Part shown: in pieces, positions 62,506 through 64,000 of the stretch
How the letters are laid out: the number at the start of each line of letters is the position of its first letter
How positions within the stretch are numbered: the first letter of the stretch is position 1
Assembly (NCBI RefSeq): GCF_031455095.1
Contig: NZ_JAVDSB010000008.1
Coordinates: forward strand, 1 to 64,000
From: Paenibacillus_E qinlingensis_A
Lineage (GTDB): Bacteria; Bacillota; Bacilli; Paenibacillales; NBRC-103111
Length of the DNA: 64,000 nt
Direction: 5' to 3'
Translations under genes and position numbers: made by a program
The notes under the pieces: generated by a model
Seen by the model: only the letters and a program-made list of their open reading frames with translations
Databases searched by the model: none
What the model was told of the DNA's origin: nothing

Positions 62506-62993
62506 GAGTCCCTCCTTTTGCCCGATACCAACGACTGCTTGCGAGCTTCGGATTACTGTTGTCGGGAGCGATCATTGGGAGCGCGGTCTATATGAGTATT
62601 CATCAACACACGTATAATGAGTTATATGTGCAGTTGCATAAGGTTTTACAGGAGAATGAAAATCTAACTTCCGATATCGCTAATTTAAAAAAGACTAAAA
62701 ATAATCAAACACTTGTCAATGTAGTCAATGTGCATCTGCTTCCCAAAAATGACACCGACATCTTTAGTGATGACATTCAAAAAGAAATTGAAGGAGATAT
62801 TAAAAGCGAACTTAAAGTCGTCATTGGCCAGAAGGCCTCGTTTGTTGGCGATGCCCAGCCACTCTATGAGCGTATGATTACGCAAAGAACGTATTTTCTT
62901 CATGATAAAAAATATGTGGTCCAGGTCAAATCTATTGTGCTGATTCAGACAGAATTAACGATTTGGATCACTGCCGAGGAGAAAAAGACCTAA
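62502..62993 (+). CDS. ytrI: sporulation membrane protein YtrI
   Basis: A 163-residue protein with one N-terminal helix (LLASFGLLLSGAIIGSAVYMSI), a coiled-coil stretch (about 38-62, ELYVQLHKVLQENENLTSDIANLKK) and an extracytoplasmic alpha/beta domain. The start is a TTG at 62502 that overlaps the ytrH stop by four bases (ACTTGA), with AAGGGGGG 10 bases ahead. It works with YtrH in sporulation; the biochemical role is not known. Confidence 0.9.
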   Translation: MRVPPFARYQRLLASFGLLLSGAIIGSAVYMSIHQHTYNELYVQLHKVLQENENLTSDIANLKKTKNNQTLVNVVNVHLLPKNDTDIFSDDIQKEIEGDIKSELKVVIGQKASFVGDAQPLYERMITQRTYFLHDKKYVVQVKSIVLIQTELTIWITAEEKKT

Positions 62994-63078
62994 CAAGAAT
63001 TGGGGTCTCATCTTGCAATCCTGTCCTAAAATCGCTAAAGTTAATTGTAAATTCAACGATAAGGGACGGATTGTCGCC

Positions 63079-63372
63079 ATGCACGCTATACAATTGACGT
63101 TATTCATTCTTATTTGCCTCATGCTCGGACTTACCTTGTTCTATAGCATTCGCTCACGTCGCGAGCCAGATGCCGCCAAACGAGGCTTGTATACGGCTCG
63201 TATGAACATCTTCATGGGGCTTATGCTCGTGCTCATTGCGGTTACGCAGATCTTCTTCTTCAGCGAATCCAGCTTCCGCCGTATTTTTGGCACGGTACTC
63301 GTGTTGATCGGCGTTTTCAATGTTTTCGTTGGCATCCGTAATCATGGGCACTTCGATCGTTTGCTGCGCTAG
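63079..63372 (+). CDS. ytpI: YtpI-like membrane protein
   Basis: About 97 residues with three hydrophobic helices: LTLFILICLMLGLTLFYSI, NIFMGLMLVLIAVTQIFFF and IFGTVLVLIGVFNVFVGI. The loop RSRREPDAAKRGLYTARMN between helices 1 and 2 and the end GIRNHGHFDRLL match YtpI, which occupies this place in Bacillus. The start is uncertain: ATG 63079 begins the conserved part; the frame is open to 63013, where a TTG has no clear site. It overlaps the converging ytoI gene by four bases. Confidence 0.85.
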   Translation: MHAIQLTLFILICLMLGLTLFYSIRSRREPDAAKRGLYTARMNIFMGLMLVLIAVTQIFFFSESSFRRIFGTVLVLIGVFNVFVGIRNHGHFDRLLR

Positions 63373-64000
63373 ATCACTTGAGCGGTTAGCATCGCCTTGG
63401 AAACCAGCGCACCTGCATGATAAATCTCTACATCTATCTTGCCAAATTTACGGCTCACCTCAATGATGGTGGGTCGTATTTCTATTTTGGAATCAATCTG
63501 AAGCGGCTTCAGAAAATAGGTCGACATGTTATCCATGACGAGATCCCCCTTCTTATGCTCCTGCACGATGCGGTATGCCGCCTGCGTCATAAGCGTTGTA
63601 AGAACACCTTCGGATACCGTCCCCAAATGATTCGTCATCTGCGGTGTAATAACCCCATGAAATTGCAGTTTGCCCTTCTCATCTCTAACCTCTTCCATCC
63701 CGGACCAGATCAAATCTTCAAAAGTTTCACCGTTCTGCGGCTGTTTCTGAATGGATTGCATCGCCTTCAAGATATCGCTGCGATTGAGCACGCCGACGAT
63801 TTTGCGATTCATATCCACAACGGGCAAAAGCTCAATACCTTCCCACACCATCATGTGGGCTGCCGAGGCGACTGAAGTCTGCGGAGAAACGGTCAGCGGA
63901 TTGCGTGTCATCAATTTGTCGACAGATTGCTGTGCGCTCGCACCGACCATATCTTTGGAAGTCACAACACCGATAATGCGATTCCACTCATCGACGACAG
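63369..64000 (-). CDS. ytoI: YtoI, CBS-domain/hotdog regulatory protein (3' end only)
   Basis: The C-terminal part of a protein that runs off the window; residues VVDEWNRIIGVV just upstream show the frame continues to the edge, and the GTG at 63965 is only an internal codon. Two CBS repeats are visible (SVDKLMTRNPLTVSPQTSVASAAHMMVWEGIELLPVVDMNRKIVGVLNRSDIL), then a linker and a hotdog thioesterase-like domain (TTLMTQAAYRIVQEHKKGDLVMDNMSTYFLKPLQI). Full-length Bacillus YtoI also has an N-terminal DRTGG domain, which is outside. CBS domains bind adenine nucleotides; the hotdog substrate is unknown. Confidence 0.9.
   Translation of the reverse strand, partial: VVDEWNRIIGVVTSKDMVGASAQQSVDKLMTRNPLTVSPQTSVASAAHMMVWEGIELLPVVDMNRKIVGVLNRSDILKAMQSIQKQPQNGETFEDLIWSGMEEVRDEKGKLQFHGVITPQMTNHLGTVSEGVLTTLMTQAAYRIVQEHKKGDLVMDNMSTYFLKPLQIDSKIEIRPTIIEVSRKFGKIDVEIYHAGALVSKAMLTAQVI

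Overview
The window looks like chromosomal DNA of a spore-forming member of the Paenibacillaceae (Paenibacillus-like). Evidence is the conserved Bacillales blocks (ytoI/ytpI/ytrI/ytrH/dnaE, accD-accA-pyk, fxsA/ytvI, citZ-icd-mdh), a spore-germination receptor, strong AGGAGG-type ribosome binding sites with frequent GTG/TTG starts, moderate GC, and many extracytoplasmic sugar genes. No rRNA, tRNA, CRISPR array, insertion sequence or prophage was found.

Layout. 0-8 kb: manganese catalase, a broken RNase J paralogue preceded by a four-cysteine microprotein, a metallo-beta-lactamase-fold hydrolase, an MFS exporter, then small proteins of a spore-surface/envelope kind (a 33-residue membrane peptide, a 246-residue protein made of 35-residue repeats, a WGxxGxxG-tail protein, a DUF3231 protein). 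8-10.5 kb: a zinc alcohol dehydrogenase broken by one in-frame TGA, then a doxX-wrbA redox operon behind a 29-bp palindromic operator. 10.5-16.6 kb: arabinose-side-chain use (GntR/LacI regulator, GH51 arabinofuranosidase, DUF6171 protein), then a PhyH-type dioxygenase divergent from an AraC regulator, and a Gfo/Idh/MocA dehydrogenase. 16.8-22.4 kb: phoR and phoP in the order phoR-phoP with phased Pho boxes between them, class I fumarase, and a polysaccharide deacetylase.

22.7-41.8 kb is a carbohydrate-utilisation region: a secreted protein with two GH16 domains, two FN3 domains and a carbohydrate-binding tail; a lipoprotein-permease-permease ABC importer; a YesM/YesN-type two-component system; a type I sulfatase behind a near-perfect cre site; and a GH42 beta-galactosidase divergent from an AraC regulator. 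A germinant receptor (A and C subunits on one strand, B divergent) sits inside it. The likely logic is that extracellular GH16 cuts a glycan, the importer takes up fragments, and sulfatase and GH42 finish them; the substrate is unknown.

41.9-64 kb is core metabolism: YfbR nucleotidase, the citZ-icd-mdh TCA block, convergent ppx and ppk overlapping at their 3' ends, ytvI, fxsA, a thioesterase, accD-accA-pyk, a PgpA-family protein, and dnaE followed by the sporulation genes ytrH/ytrI and by ytpI and ytoI. Between the PgpA gene and the dnaE stop lies the oddest non-coding structure here: six tandem 52-bp units, each carrying an 8-bp-stem hairpin with a variable loop. The two broken genes could be real decay or sequence error. 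Functions are assigned from family recognition by eye; no database search was run.
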